A stretch of DNA of 64,000 nt, from assembly GCA_018894105.1 (NCBI GenBank), contig CM032119.1:14215246-14279245 (forward strand), in the 5' to 3' direction. Of the stretch, positions 31,400 to 42,959 are shown one piece after another (the stretch's first letter is position 1; each line of letters begins with the position of its first letter). The position numbers and the translations under genes were made by a program. The notes beneath the pieces were generated by a model that was not told where the DNA came from, ran no database searches, and saw nothing but the letters and a program-made list of their open reading frames with translations. This DNA is from Jacaranda mimosifolia (taxonomy: Eukaryota; Streptophyta; Magnoliopsida; Lamiales; Bignoniaceae).

Positions 31400-32360
31400 T
31401 CAGCTACATATAGCAGTTTATTGACATAATAGATTAACCTTTATATATTTCCATCATTGCCAATCAACATTAAGCTAGCTGCTTTCTTAGATACTGCAAG
31501 GTCGATATATAAGAGTTCTTGCATAACGAGTTTAGTTAAATCTGACAATTCAGCAAAGTACCTCTTTAGCTTTATGAAAGTTGCTTGTAGTACTTCTCCT
31601 AATTTGAATTTTTTTCCCTTTCTCAACACCCCAAAGCTGAGCACTACAATTCTCCTTGTGAGGCATTGAACCTCATTAATGTTATGTGCTGGACTCATCT
31701 GCTGCACATGTATCTTTCATAAATTAACTTTAATCCGTTGATCAATAACCAATTCGCCCAAACTTTATTCCTTGGATTCCAAGAACACATTTAGCTGGGT
31801 TCAACTTCATATAGTACTATCACAGAGTTCTAAATATCTCTACTCAGTTAGTTATGTGGTCTTTCTTTCTATAGATTTTCACTAGCACAAAATCAATGTA
31901 AACTTTCATGTTTTAGCTGAGCTAATTTTTAAACATCTTGTAAACTAGAAGTTGGTAGGTCCCAATTGCATTCTTTAACCTAAACATCATGACTACATAA
32001 TAGTACATACATTTGGAAGTTATAAAGCTTACCTACTCTTGATCATCTAGATGTTATGAAATATGATGATACCCTTGGGAGGCATCCATCAAACTGAGTG
32101 ATTCGCATCCTAATGTTGAATCCACCACCAATTGGTCAATCCTAGACTGTGGATAGAAATCTTTTGAACAAGCTTTATTGAGGTCTCTAAAGTCAACAGA
32201 CACCCTCCATTTGTTTGCATTCTTTGGAACTAAAACCACATTTGAGATCTAATTAAAGGAATAAATATCAACTATGTGCCCTGCGCCAAATAATTTTTTC
32301 ACCCCAGCTTGCGTGGTTTGACTTTTCTCTTACTCGAAGAATCTTTTCTTCTTTTTGAAA
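31400..32360 (-). pseudogene. Tat-like reverse transcriptase remnant
   Basis: The minus strand 32,239-32,054 is a 61-codon open stretch with WRVSVDFRDLNKACSKDFYP, then RIDQLV and LSLMDASQGYHHI: RT motifs around the first catalytic Asp (F/LMDAxxGYHQI), D retained. Farther left, 31,707-31,441 carries INEVQCLTRRIVVL, then LYIDLAVSKKAASLMLI, the connection region before RNase H. The YxDD region between them (about 31,930-31,870) is degraded. Stops separate the pieces. Confidence 0.8.
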
Positions 32361-32739
32361 AGTTGGATGGAAGGATCAGCATTCAATCTATGCTCCATAA
32401 TCTATAGATTGATTCTCATAAAGCCTAGGGCAGTAAAGGTAAAGATATCCACAAAATTTCACAAAAATTTTATAATTTCCCGTGCCATCTCTTTGCTAAG
32501 CTAGCCCCTAATTTAGGTAGTCTTTGTTGTATCTCAAGGAAAACTCTATGTTCAATAGCTCACTTATAGATTCTATGTGAGCTTATTGCCTTGTTTTTGC
32601 TCTTGAAATGTCTGCTTCAAATCAAGCAGGATACCTCAATGCTGCTGCACTATCTTTCTCTTTTCGATGGCATTTGCCTAGCATTTATAGGTCATGTACT
32701 GATCACCCTTCACCTCAGCTACATATTTCTCAATAGGGT
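32360..32739 (-). pseudogene. PR-RT linker of the Tat-like element, no domain resolved
   Basis: Minus-strand text is interrupted by stops and shows no motif that can be named. It sits between the protease (to the right) and RT motif A (to the left), where gypsy elements have a spacer and RT N-terminus. Confidence 0.4.
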
Positions 32740-33130
32740 ATTTCATTTATGTGATACAAAGAGGCTACAACTTGGAACATATAGATCATAGAATGTACAA
32801 GTATCATATTATATGCAAAAGTAGCATCTACCACCATTAGATGCACCATTCAAGTTTTGTGATACATTTCTTCTCCTAGAGAAATTAATATAGTAACTTA
32901 CCCTAGAGGCCAAACAACCTCTCCTACAAAATCGAATAGGGTTGGATCCATCTTGATTGGCCATAAGTCCATTTGCTGAAAGACATTGAAGAACAAAATA
33001 TCTGTAAAACTACCACAATCAATAAAAATATATGCTACCTCATAATTAGCAATAGTAACTATGATGACCAATGCATCTTGATGGGATGTCTTGAATCATT
33101 ATAGGTCATCGGGGCCAAACTATATGATTG
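32740..33130 (-). pseudogene. Tat-like aspartic protease remnant
   Basis: The minus strand from about 33,080 reads VTIANYEVAYIFIDCGSFTD, followed by ILFFNVFQQM and VVDATFAYNMIL. This is the plant gypsy protease pattern VTIxNYxxxRVLVDxGSSxDILFxxxF ... VVDxxSAYNAILGRP. The catalytic motif reads D-C-G-S rather than D-x-G-S with S/T; the Asp is present. A few stops. Confidence 0.75.
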
Positions 33131-33508
33131 GTATTTTCTCAGTTTCCATAATAGCTCCCATGTCTCTCTCACCTTAGAGAACTAGTTCATAGGCCCTAGC
33201 CCTCCTAGCATGATGCAAGTCACCATTAGTAGGCCCTCTTAATAAATATGTATAACTCCTTTCTTCGAAGGTGGTTTGCGTGCATGAGTGTCTTTGGACC
33301 ACAATGGCCCTTTATTCCATCCTAGCATGCCCATGAGGTTGAGTAATTACTACAAACTCCTGTAAGTACCCCTCTCTTATTATATTCTCTAGTTAATTTT
33401 TCAAATGTCTACATTCTTTAGTAATGTGTTTATACTCTTGTGGAAATAGCAAAAATTGTTGAATATGGGCTTTGTAGGACAGTATTTAGCTTGTCTAGGC
33501 CACTTTAG
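33131..33508 (-). pseudogene. Tat-like gag C-terminus
   Basis: Minus strand near 33,450-33,380: EYKHITKECRHLKN, then LENIIREGYLQEFV, matching the post-knuckle gag segment GHxTEECxxLKxxIExLIxxGxLxxYV. Near 33,130-33,100 FGPDDL and HQDALVI precede the protease. It stops where copia-2's LTR E begins. Confidence 0.6.
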
Positions 33509-35667
33509 TGAAGGAGATAGTGAATTAAGTATCCAAGGCGCAATGAAATCTAAAACTTCTCATCACATGAAAATATGTTGATTCACTATCTATCAAATAT
33601 CTATTTTCTGTCAAAACAATGAATTTAAAGGAATAAGCAAATACATCAAGAGATTCTTCCAAAATTGAAGATGTAGTGAAATCAAATAACTCTTCAAAAG
33701 ATCACCAACACTCTTCCTTCCTTGGCCGAATTTCGCCCACTATTTTCCCCAAATTACAGTAACAAAATATCCTCCAAAATAGTTCAAAAAATTGTCTGAA
33801 AGGCATCTAAAATCGGGCGCAAAGATTGCTACAAAAAGTCACCAAAAGTGAAGAACCATTCTTCTATTTGGACTCCTTATTCACCACTAAGTGCCCGAAT
33901 TGTGGCACCTCCAATGAAGTCTACACACCTTTTGTAGGCACTCTTAATATTCTATCTTTGGATAGATGGAAGAATATGGAGGAGGTTTGGAGAGGAAGAA
34001 ATGAATTTTGAAGAGAGAGGTTAGAAAATCTAGGGGGTAGTTTTTTGGTCACACCAAAAAGTGGAGAGGAGAGGATTTTTCCTAGAAAGAAATAAGCCAT
34101 AATGTGGTCCCTTAAGCCTTTTATATGGTGTAATGGATGCATCAAGAAGCCTCTAGATACTCCATTCATACCATTGGTCCAAGTGGTGCCACATAAGGGC
34201 CAAGTAGAATTTTTAATCTTACTAATTAAAATCTCTAGTTTAATTAGCATATTAAATCTCTCTACATATTTTAAATGGACTCTTCCATATAAATTTTTTC
34301 TCTAAAAATTAAGATTCTCTAGTCATCAATTAAATTAACTCTTTAATTTAATTAATCTAACTCAACTCCTTAAGTTGGCAAGACTAATTGAAATTGTCAC
34401 ATGGCTCCAATTAAATTAACTCCTTATTGGTCTAATTTAAGTTTTTTAATTAATTGATTAATATAACTCCTTAAATTAATCAAGCAATTATGACCAACTT
34501 AAATTAGTCAATTAGTCTCTTCCAATCTTGGCCAATCTAATTATCAAACTCCTTAGATAATTTCTCTAAGCCCAAGAGTAGCTAAAGGCTTTTATATGTA
34601 ACCCATTTAGTTCACCGATTAATTAAACATGAGCTCACAACTCTTTGCAGTTTATTTAATATCAAATACTCTGATTAGTTTAAACTATTTCAAATTAATC
34701 ATTGTTAATTAAAGAGTATTCAATCTCCATAGTCTATGTCTAGCACAAGTCTAAGGAGCCTAAACCAATTGGATGAATTAATTAGTTTGAACTTTTATAC
34801 TTACGATTACCATGCAAATATGGTCCTTCCATTTACTATATCCTGAAAGAGGTCTAGGATAAGGTATTTGTCTATTCCCTAATAGCCTCGATAACTATGC
34901 ATCTATTCTTGATGTGCGGTTCCAATTTATTACCTTAACTTTGGAAAAATCCTTTTTTCAAATTGTCATATCATCTTACGCAAGGATTTCTTGGAATCAC
35001 TCATCATAAAAAACATAGGAAATCAACTAGTTCTTCACGACTAGCAAACATATCCTTTCTTGGAACTCACCAACCTCCATACATAGGTAGCTTGTGCCCA
35101 ACGTAAGTCCTGGGCGACCAGCTAAACGATCAAGATGAAATCAAGGCACAAGGACCTAAGTATAAGGTTACTATAGAACCTCAAGTCAAAAGACTAATTA
35201 TATGCACTATCGTAAGCTAGAGAATTTCCTGTTACCAACAAGCTACTTTGGCTACTTTATAGATTCTCTAAACAAGTCTTCAGTGAACTTGTTCTCTAAC
35301 AAGCACCCACTAACATATATCCATGTATAGTATATGAATTGCCCATGAAACGAGACAATACCCAACTCCTTGGAGTATGCAGTGCTAATGCAAGTCTATC
35401 TAAATCTTAGATGTCATATCTCTCAGATTCCATAACTTAGAATATTTAGAATCAAAATCATAGAGACTTATTTCATGATCACTATCATATGCGTGACCAA
35501 GTCTAATAGTCTTGTATAATTTTTAGGACTTCAACCAAATGCATATGAAGAATATCATAAAATGCATCAGATGAATATGGACATTTACAAATATCATTTA
35601 ATCAAGGTTGTCTCAAAGGATTAGTTTTACAAGCCAATCTAATTGGTTGTGGGGCACTATTCCAACA
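33509..35667 (-). repeat. Copia-2 3' LTR (LTR E), 2,159 bp
   Basis: Plus-strand ends TGAAGGAGATAGTG ... GGGGCACTATTCCAACA. The TATA box on the element strand is CCATATAAAAGG (complement at 34,117-34,128). Directly right, ATCTCCCACTTACCC gives the polypurine tract GGGTAAGTGGGAGAT on the element strand (35,668-35,682). Open frames across 33,826-34,250 are LTR sequence, not genes. Confidence 0.85.
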
Positions 35668-35699
35668 ATCTCCCACTTACCCTAAAGCCAATTCCTCAT

Positions 35700-36290
35700 A
35701 TCCCATCCTGTTAAGATGTCTTTCAAAGACCTTTTGTGTGAGGGATTTACTTAGTAGATTTGCTATATTCTCTTTTGAGGCAACTCTCTCTACTCAAACG
35801 TTGCCTCTATCAATGATCTCATGAATCAAGTGATAATGCATTAATTTGTATTAGGATCACTAGTAAGATCTTGGCTCCTTTGCTTGTGCAATAGTTCCAT
35901 CATTGTTTAAAAAGACAACAACCATCTCTGCAATACTAGGCACTACATCTAACTCTTGGATGAAGCTTTTCATCCAAACACCTTCCTTTGCAGTATCCGA
36001 CACTGCACGATATTCCTCCTCAATAGTTGAGTCGATCGTGGTTTCTCACTTGGAACTCTTCCAACTAACCGCACTACTATTGAGATAAAATATGAATTCA
36101 TACATGGATTTAAGGTCATCTTTATCGAATTGAAATTTGGAATTCAAAAATCCTTCTAGTTTCAATTCTCCATTACCATCAAAAATAAATCCTTAGTTCT
36201 TCTCAAGCACTTGATAATTGTTTTTTATAACTTTCCAGTGACTCTCACAAGGATTGGATTGGTAGCAGCTTGTACCACTTAGAGCATGTA
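35700..36290 (-). pseudogene. Copia-2 RNase H remnant
   Basis: Minus-strand text parallels copia-3 51,740-52,290 (both include the AQAKEPRS-type motif and a WMKSFIQELDVVP-like motif near 35,960). The equivalent of EYIAASDAxKE lies near 36,000 and is disrupted. Stops throughout. The plus-strand open frame at 35,903 is a shadow. Confidence 0.65.
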
Positions 36291-37700
36291 CTACATCCAA
36301 TCTCATACATAGCTTAGAATATATTATTCTTCGAATAACATATAGATAAGATATGTGGGATATCCTTTCTCTCTCTTCCTCTGTCTAAGGGGCCATAGAG
36401 TTAGAGAGACAAAGGCTATGTTCCATAGAAAAGTATCCTCTCTTGGATTCTTCCATACTAAACCTCTGTAGTAATTTGTCTATGTACGAAGATTGTGAAA
36501 GCCCTAATATCCTCATTCATCTATATCTATAGATCTGTATTCCCAATGCATATGATGTTTTTCCTAAATCTTTCATATGGAATTGCGAAGATAACCATAC
36601 TTTAGTACACTCTAACATATCTCTCTCATTCCCAATGAAAAGGATGTCATTGACATAAAGCACAGTAAATTAGATCGAACTTCGACTAGGCTTTTGCATA
36701 CACATGGTTCATACACATTTTTGATGAAGCTAAACGATTTGACTGTCTCATCAAAATATATGTTTCAACTTCGAGATGCTTGCTTGAGTCTAGGCATGGA
36801 AATATGCTAGGCTATGCTTTAACTTAAATAGGTCTAGCCTATTACACAAATGACAAGCCTGAGCCTCGCCTATTATCTATAATAGGCATTTTTTAAATGT
36901 TAGCCCTAGCCTTTTTAATAAATTTTAAAGCCTTCACAGGTCCTGAAAGCCTACCTAAAAGCCTATTTTCTATGAAGGTTTCCATTAAATCTAAACATCA
37001 CACAAATATAAACTTTTAATATACTAAAACTTGTAATAGACCTTGATAAGCAATAATCAAAATGATAAATAACAACTTCATAACTATACAAGTTCAAATT
37101 TAAGTATAAAATGGTATCATTTCATCGAAAAACAATCTTAAGTAATATAACGGATTCAATAAAGGGCTAATTAAAGAAATCAACAGTTAGCTATTTAATA
37201 TTATATCAATATTATTGTACTTTTTATGTGAAGAAGAATAAATGGGTCGATCGGCTTGTTAGGCTTTGCAAAGTTTTTAAAAGAGCCTAACTCTAACCTA
37301 TTTAGTTAAAAAGGCTTCCTTTTTAAGCCTTCACCTAGCCTTTTTATTAAATAGGCTAGACCAAATTAGGTCATAAGTAGGTTAGGCCATAGGCCCCTAA
37401 CAAGTAATCTGGCCTATTCCCATCCCTACTTGAGTCCATAAATAAACTTTTAAAAGTTGCAAACTTTTTGCTCACTTCCTTCAGATGTGAAGCCTTTCGG
37501 TTGTGCCATATAAATTTCTTTATCAATTTTTTTATTAAGAAAGGCGGTCTTTACATCCATTTTCCAAATTTCATAGTCGTAGTAAGCAGCTCTGACAAGC
37601 ATAATCCTTATGGAGTCACACATGGCGATTAGTGAAAAAGTTTTCTCAAAATCAATATCGGATCTTTAAGTATAATCTTTTGTCACAATTCTAGCCTTAG
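36291..37700 (-). pseudogene. Copia-2 reverse transcriptase (RVT_2) split by MITE 3
   Basis: Minus strand: EIWKMDVKTAFLN at about 37,570-37,530 is RT motif A with its Asp retained, then IYMAQPKGFTSEG (37,515-37,475). The MITE interrupts just after KVCNF. On the other side the YVDD box reads LYVNDILFIGNE (36,660-36,625): the first Asp is replaced by Asn. Copia-3 has intact LYVDDIL at 52,715-52,697. At the DNA level the change is GTCGATGAC to GTCAATGAC, a CpG loss. Frame breaks elsewhere. Confidence 0.8.
36791..37428. mobile_element. hAT-type MITE 3 (638 bp) in copia-2 RT
   Basis: Perfect 8-bp target duplication CTTGAGTC at 36,783-36,790 and 37,429-37,436. Short TIRs TAGGCATGGAAATA (left) and TAGGGATGGGAATA (right, inwards). 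Interior has many TAGGCCTA/AAGCCT words near both ends and an AT-rich centre, no coding frame. Copia-3 is uninterrupted at the same place (about 52,840). Confidence 0.9.
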
Positions 37701-38035
37701 AGGTAGTCACTCTCCATTAACTCCAAGCTTACACTTATAAACCCACTTACAACCAATGGGTACTATACCCTCCAGAAGATCTACCAAAGTCCATCCATTG
37801 CTAGAGTACATGAAGTTCATTTCAGATTTCATGGCCTCAAGCTAGTAACTTGAATTCACATCCGACATGGCTTCCACATTTTTCCTTGGATCAATATCCG
37901 ATTTACGCATCTCACGAAGGAATCCGAACATTTTAGGTTGCTTCTTAATTTGGTCCGACCTTCTAAAAAGTTTTGTATTAGGCTCGAGATGCTCTTTTGT
38001 TTCTATCACTTGTGAGATAGGTTGATATTATTAGG
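37701..38035 (-). pseudogene. Copia-2 RT N-terminal / linker end
   Basis: Continues homology with copia-3 53,090-53,430 (for example GAGATGCTCTTTTGTTTCTA at 37,986 against GATGCTCTTTTGTTTCTATC). Homology stops at about 38,020-38,035, the break point of copia-2. Confidence 0.6.
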
Positions 38036-38715
38036 GGTGGTCCAACCAATACTCTCTGATACTAAAGTTAGTATTGAGTTTTAGAGAGAAAACTGAAATA
38101 AATGTAAATTGTTCTAGGTAAATTAGATATGTAAATAAGTAAATTATTAAGTATTTATACAGTAGTATCATTTGACAAATAATATATCATTGAGATAACT
38201 TAATATAAGATGTTCAAATTGTCAAGATTTAACGGCAGTCAAGATTATCAAGACATTTAGATTAGATCAAACTCTTATGGATAAAAATGTTTCAATTATG
38301 AAGTATTTAAAAAATTTGCAAGCACATAAATAACAGGTATAAAAACCTTTATGCAAACCTATAGCACTCACAAAGTAACACATGAGCTCATGACCTACAT
38401 ACATTTTACTAAACCTATGCATACATCCTCATACAGTATAAAATGCCAACATCAATCCCTCAATCACTCAGTTTAGAGCATAAAGAATCACTTATAGAGA
38501 ATAACTTTATACATAAACTTAAGGAGGCAAAATAGATAGCAAGTCTAATTTGAATCATGCTATAGCATCCCTATGGTTGATTTCCCATATATTTGATTCC
38601 CAATATTGTAATTTATATCACAAAAAAAATTAGGTCCTATAGATTCAAAATTAACCACAAGTGCATGTATATCCAAAGGGGAATTATGCGAGGGATTGCT
38701 TCGCTAGTGGAAGAT
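38036..38715. other. Unassigned AT-rich sequence between copia-2 and the Harbinger element
   Basis: Starts GGGGTGGTCCAACCAATACT. No domain, LTR or TIR partner recognised. It is the left flank of the Harbinger insertion site. It could be more of the gypsy host or an unrelated element. Confidence 0.35.
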
Positions 38716-38718
38716 TTA

Positions 38719-38946
38719 GGACCTAGTTGGTCATTTTCAAGGCTCATTTTCTCCTTTTATATTGTTCATAAAATGAGAATGGTTTGGATTGGCCCATTTC
38801 CAGGAGACAAATTTTCCTTTTCATTTTCAATTTCACATTCCCCACTAAAATGCCTCATTTGCAAACCTGCTCCTTGTCTACTCTATTCAATTATCTAAAG
38901 AAAGCTAAATAGATATCAATAACTCCAACTTACATCAATCATCATT
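38719..38946. other. Harbinger left terminal region
   Basis: TIR plus subterminal text with CATTTTC repeats (CATTTTCAAGG, CTCATTTTCTCC, TTCATTTTCAATTT), mirrored by GAAAATGAAAATG near the right end (about 62,990-63,015). No gene. Ends at the hAT insertion. Confidence 0.5.
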
Positions 38947-41900
38947 TAGAGGTGTCAAATGAGCCAGGCCGAGCTAGCTCGGCTTGTTTAACAAACAGTT
39001 AATGGCATTCCCGGGCCGTTCACAGTCCAGACCATGACGGGCTAAAAATTGAAAAGTCCGGCTTGGCTCAAAACCAACCCACTATATAGGTGAGCCAATT
39101 TATATATGAGCTGAGCTAAGCGGTCCGGCTCGCGAGCCAGCTCACGGGTTGGCCCATGAGTTTCTTTTTTTTTTTTTTTGAAAATGAATTTAAAATTTTG
39201 AAGTTTTTATATTTATGTGATTATTAATATTTTTTTAACACTTATACTTTGTTAAAAGACTTAATAATTTATACTTACGTGATTTTTAATATTTTACAAC
39301 ACTTAAATTTTTATAAAAACTTAGAAATTTATATTTATAGTAATTTTTTTTATCAATTATATTTTTCCAAAAACACCACCAAATAAGGTGGTGAGGGTTT
39401 TGGCATGGACACCTCTACCCATCATTAATTTAGAAAAAATAATTACATAGAGGTGGATTTGACCAAACCTCTAAATGAAAGTACATAATAATAACAAAAA
39501 AAAAACTTTGTAATATCTAAACATCTAAACATGTCCAATGATAAACCGATCGTTTACTCAAGTGATCTAAATCGCTCTCGGATTGAGATGCGATGGTGGA
39601 TGCGGTTTCAAGCCATTCTTCATTGTCTTCTTCAAATTGAGTCTTCATTGTCTTCTTCAAATTGAGGCAATATGGTCTTCACCTTTCTCAAATTTTTGTT
39701 TCTATACTCTTGGTCTAGCCAATCCTTCCAAAGAATACAAAACTTGATCGAATCGGGTTTTAACCGCAATCTTGTATCAGTCAATGTGCACTTGCCCGCA
39801 CTAAAGGCACTCTCGGATGCCACCGTCGAAATTTGAAGTGCAAGTATGTCTCGAGCAATGCATGAAAAAATTGGATACACTTTAGCATTATTCTTCCACC
39901 ACTCTAACACGTCGAATCCTTCATAGTCTTCTTCACTGCGTTTTGTAAATATAGCGATATCTCCACGCTACTTTTGGGTCTTGAGCTTCACGGTCTTTTA
40001 TTCATCAAATTACCTAAAGATGTAAACATTCCTCTTTTGCAAGTAGATGGCCGTTGCGTACCTACATGCATTTGTCCTATCCCACAATTTTGACTATAAA
40101 CACTATACAAAATTTTCAAAATATCTAAAATTCTTATTTTTTCTTCTTCATAGTTAAAATCCTCATGAAGTATAAAATCATTATATTTTTGCATTAATAC
40201 AACACACATATCTAACTTTAATCTGGGATCTAAAACACTTGAAATAATTGCTATGTAAGGTATTTTTTCATAATACTTAAGAAAAAAAATTTCCATTGCA
40301 CAAATTACTTCACTTAAATGCTCATCATATCTATGATTATCAAATAATTGAGCAATTTCATATAGTGTATATAACAACAAGTTAGATGTTGGATAAAAAT
40401 GACCGGACATAATTTTGGTTTTATCATTAAATGTTTGAAGAAGTGGAGCAAGAACTTCCACAATATCCCAATCCGCATCATGCAAAAATGGTTCACCATA
40501 ATCATCAAACATTTCTTTATTACAAAATTCACTAATTATATGACGATAAGGCATTACCTCACTAAGCATTCTATATGTAGAGTTCCACCTATGTTGAGTA
40601 TCTAAGTAAGGAATTACAAATCTTGTCCTACAGTCTTGACAAAATCTTTTATATTATTGTGTTGTAACTGATGAAGCCATCATATGTGTTAAAGCACTTT
40701 TAATTTTACCTACCGAAAAATCAATTTTTTCTAAACCATCTTTACAACATAAATGAATAATATGACAAAAACATCTAACATGGAAAAAAATACCATTTTT
40801 AAAGGGTCTATTAATTTAACTAATTCCCTTACGGCATATGTAGTATTAGATGCATTATCAAAAGACATAGACATAACTTTATTCATTAATTTTCAACCCC
40901 TAAGGCAATCTCTAATTGCTTCATAAATATGAATACCCGTATGGGGATGATCAAGGTGTTGAAATTCAATTATTCTTTTTTGCATGCATCAATTATCATC
41001 AATCCAATGAGCCATAACACATAAATAATGCAAATTGTCTCTACCTAACCACGTATCGGATGGAAAAGAAACTCTACATTTCAAATTATAAAATTTTTTA
41101 GTTAAATTTAAAATTTTCGTTAAATAGTGTTTATACTCATCATCATAGCAAGTGTTACATGAAATGGGTTTATAAGCCGGTTGTAAATACATTTGATTAT
41201 ATCTAGTTACTAATTCATTTTCGGCATAAGCAAAAGGTAACTCATTTTGTACAACTAATCTAGATAAGCCTATTCTCATATTTTCTTGACTATATCTCCA
41301 ACTTTGTAGCTCGCCCGATTCATTTCAATAAAGTTGTGATTGACCCTCTACTCTCACACCCTCTTCATTCCAACCCGAATGATGAGTGTCTAAATGTCTT
41401 TTAATTGTACTCGTTCCATCTCTTTTTTTATGTTTATAAACTGCACGACAAATTTTATAATGCATCGAACTGGGTGGGCCAATAGCTATACATTTCCATA
41501 CATCACTAGTTAATCTTTTTTTTTTCCCATGTGTATCATTATGTGTGTCAATATCATCGGGTGCTTGTGTGTCACTATCATCGGGTCCTTGTGTTTCATC
41601 ATCATGTAGGGGGTTTTCTTCATCTATTCTATCAGTAGTGGGATGATATTGTTCTTGTGATTTGGTATTATGCAAAGATGCGGGTGTTTGTACAATAAAA
41701 TTATATTCTTCCATGTTTAAATTACATTTCATATGATATCGGGCCGTAGAACTAGAAGAAGATGGAGGGGTAGTAGTAGGTCTTAGGGGCGGGTCTATAA
41801 ATTGATGACTAGTACTACGCCTAGCAGGTTGAGTAGAGGGACGAATTGAGGGGTCATTTAAAGGAGAATGTTGGTCTACCCTTGGAGGGGCTGTAGAGCA

Positions 41901-42944
41901 ACTACTAGTTTTTTTGTGTTTAGAACTACTAGCAAGATTCAAAAATTTCTTCATTTTTATAATAAACTAAATATGAACAATTAACAAATAAAATTCACAA
42001 AGATTAACACACAAATTAAATTGTAAAAGAAGGATAGATGTTACCGTAAAAGATGTAATAACAATTAAGAAGTCACAATTTGATACACCACCATTCACGG
42101 CTCCACGAAGTAGCAAATTGATAGACCTCTATTTAAAGCTCCACCAAATAAATTTAATAATATGTACGAAATGAATAAAAGATATAATTTATTTATAAAT
42201 TATTAGATTAGAGAGAAATTGAGAAATTGTAGAATAAGAAATAAAATTTTAGAATATTTGAGGCTTCACAGATTTGGGAGAAATTGAGAGATTTGATAGG
42301 AAACATTTTTATCATTTGTTATTTTTGAAGAGAGAGAGGGAGAGAGAGAAGCAAATTGCTGGTAGCAATTTGCTCCAAGCTAAAATTGCTGCCAGCGGCA
42401 GCAATTTAGCTGCTAAATTGACCATTGGCCAATGGCCAATTTACTTAAAGTAGCCGTTACATTTGTATAATTTATATACTTAAAGTAACGGCTACTTTCC
42501 CCTTTTTTATATAATTTATTATTTTTATAAATTTATAATTTATAATTTAAAAATTAAAATTTCTTAATTATTGATTTATACATTTATAAACTAATAAATT
42601 ATAAATTATACATTCTTAATTATAAATTATAAATTTATAATTTTTTAAAATTAATAATTTGTAATTTGTATTTTAAAAATTATAATTTATAATTTAAATT
42701 AAAAAATATTGCAGGCTAAGCGGGCTAGCCCACGAGCCGACCCACATAGCCCGCAAGCTGGGCTAGCCCACGATCCTTCATGGTCCGTAAGCTGAGCTGG
42801 TCCTGGGTTGCAAAATTTCAGCTCGAGACGGGTTTTCAAGCAAGCCGGTCCATCGCAACCCATATTAAAAAATTAAACGAGCCGAGTTGGGCCGATTTTT
42901 TTTGCGGGCCGAGCCGGTTCGCCTAGCCAATTTTGACACCTCTA
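38947..42944 (-). mobile_element. hAT transposon, 3,998 bp, with TIRs, target duplication and transposase pseudogene
   Basis: TIRs TAGAGGTGTCAAATGAGCC (left) and TAGAGGTGTCAAAATTGGC (right, inwards). 8-bp target duplications TCATCATT (38,939-38,946) and TCACCATT (42,945-42,952), 7 of 8 alike. Subterminal regions are rich in GAGCC/GGCTC and GGGCTAGCCCA words, the likely transposase-binding repeats. The transposase lies on the minus strand at 41,954-39,632. Complete in structure but not in coding. Inserted in the 5' part of the Harbinger element. Confidence 0.9.
39632..41954 (-). pseudogene. hAT transposase (BED finger to hAT C-terminal dimerisation domain)
   Basis: Start ATG at 41,954. A low-complexity Ser/Thr/Pro N-terminus (residues about 1-125) is followed by a BED zinc finger (about residues 135-195): DVWKCIAIG ... 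YKICRAVYKHKKRDGTSTIKRHLDTHH, giving the C and H-x3-H ligands. A TGA at 41,325-41,327 stops it after 209 codons. The frame resumes at 41,279-40,989 (PFAYAENELVTRYNQMYLQP ... SDTWLGRDNLHYLCVMAHWI, the core with its W), breaks again, and resumes at 40,569-39,988. The C-terminal dimerisation domain is at 39,910-39,632: EWWKNNAKVYPIFS, then ISTVASESAFSAGK, then RLRLKPDSI, the family's hallmark. At least three frame lesions; otherwise full length. Confidence 0.9.
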
Positions 42945-42959
42945 TCACCATTTTCATTT

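Larger units (their letters stand above)
25393..33508 (-). mobile_element. Decayed Tat-like Ty3/gypsy retrotransposon body
   Basis: Minus-strand order from 33,508 down: gag end, protease, RT, RNase H, integrase, then a tandem array. Each domain is recognisable but carries many stops and frameshifts. Copia-2 (from 33,509) and copia-1 (up to 25,392) were inserted at its two visible edges, so its LTRs are not identified. The protease and RNase H wording resembles the plant Tat lineage, and Tat/Ogre elements often have tandem repeats downstream of pol, which fits the array at 27,630-27,960. The lineage is inference from motif reading. Confidence 0.7.
33509..38035 (-). mobile_element. Copia-2: 3' half of a copia element
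   Basis: Minus-oriented. 3' LTR E (33,509-35,667), polypurine tract, RNase H and RT, then an abrupt end near 38,020-38,035 in the IN-RT linker (equivalent to about 53,430 of copia-3). Integrase, gag and 5' LTR are missing. It interrupts the gag end of the Tat-like gypsy. It carries MITE 3 in RT. Confidence 0.8.

Noticed and set aside
33826..34305. Open frames on both strands in LTR E
   Set aside because: LTR sequence; equivalents in LTRs A, B, C and D are not open.
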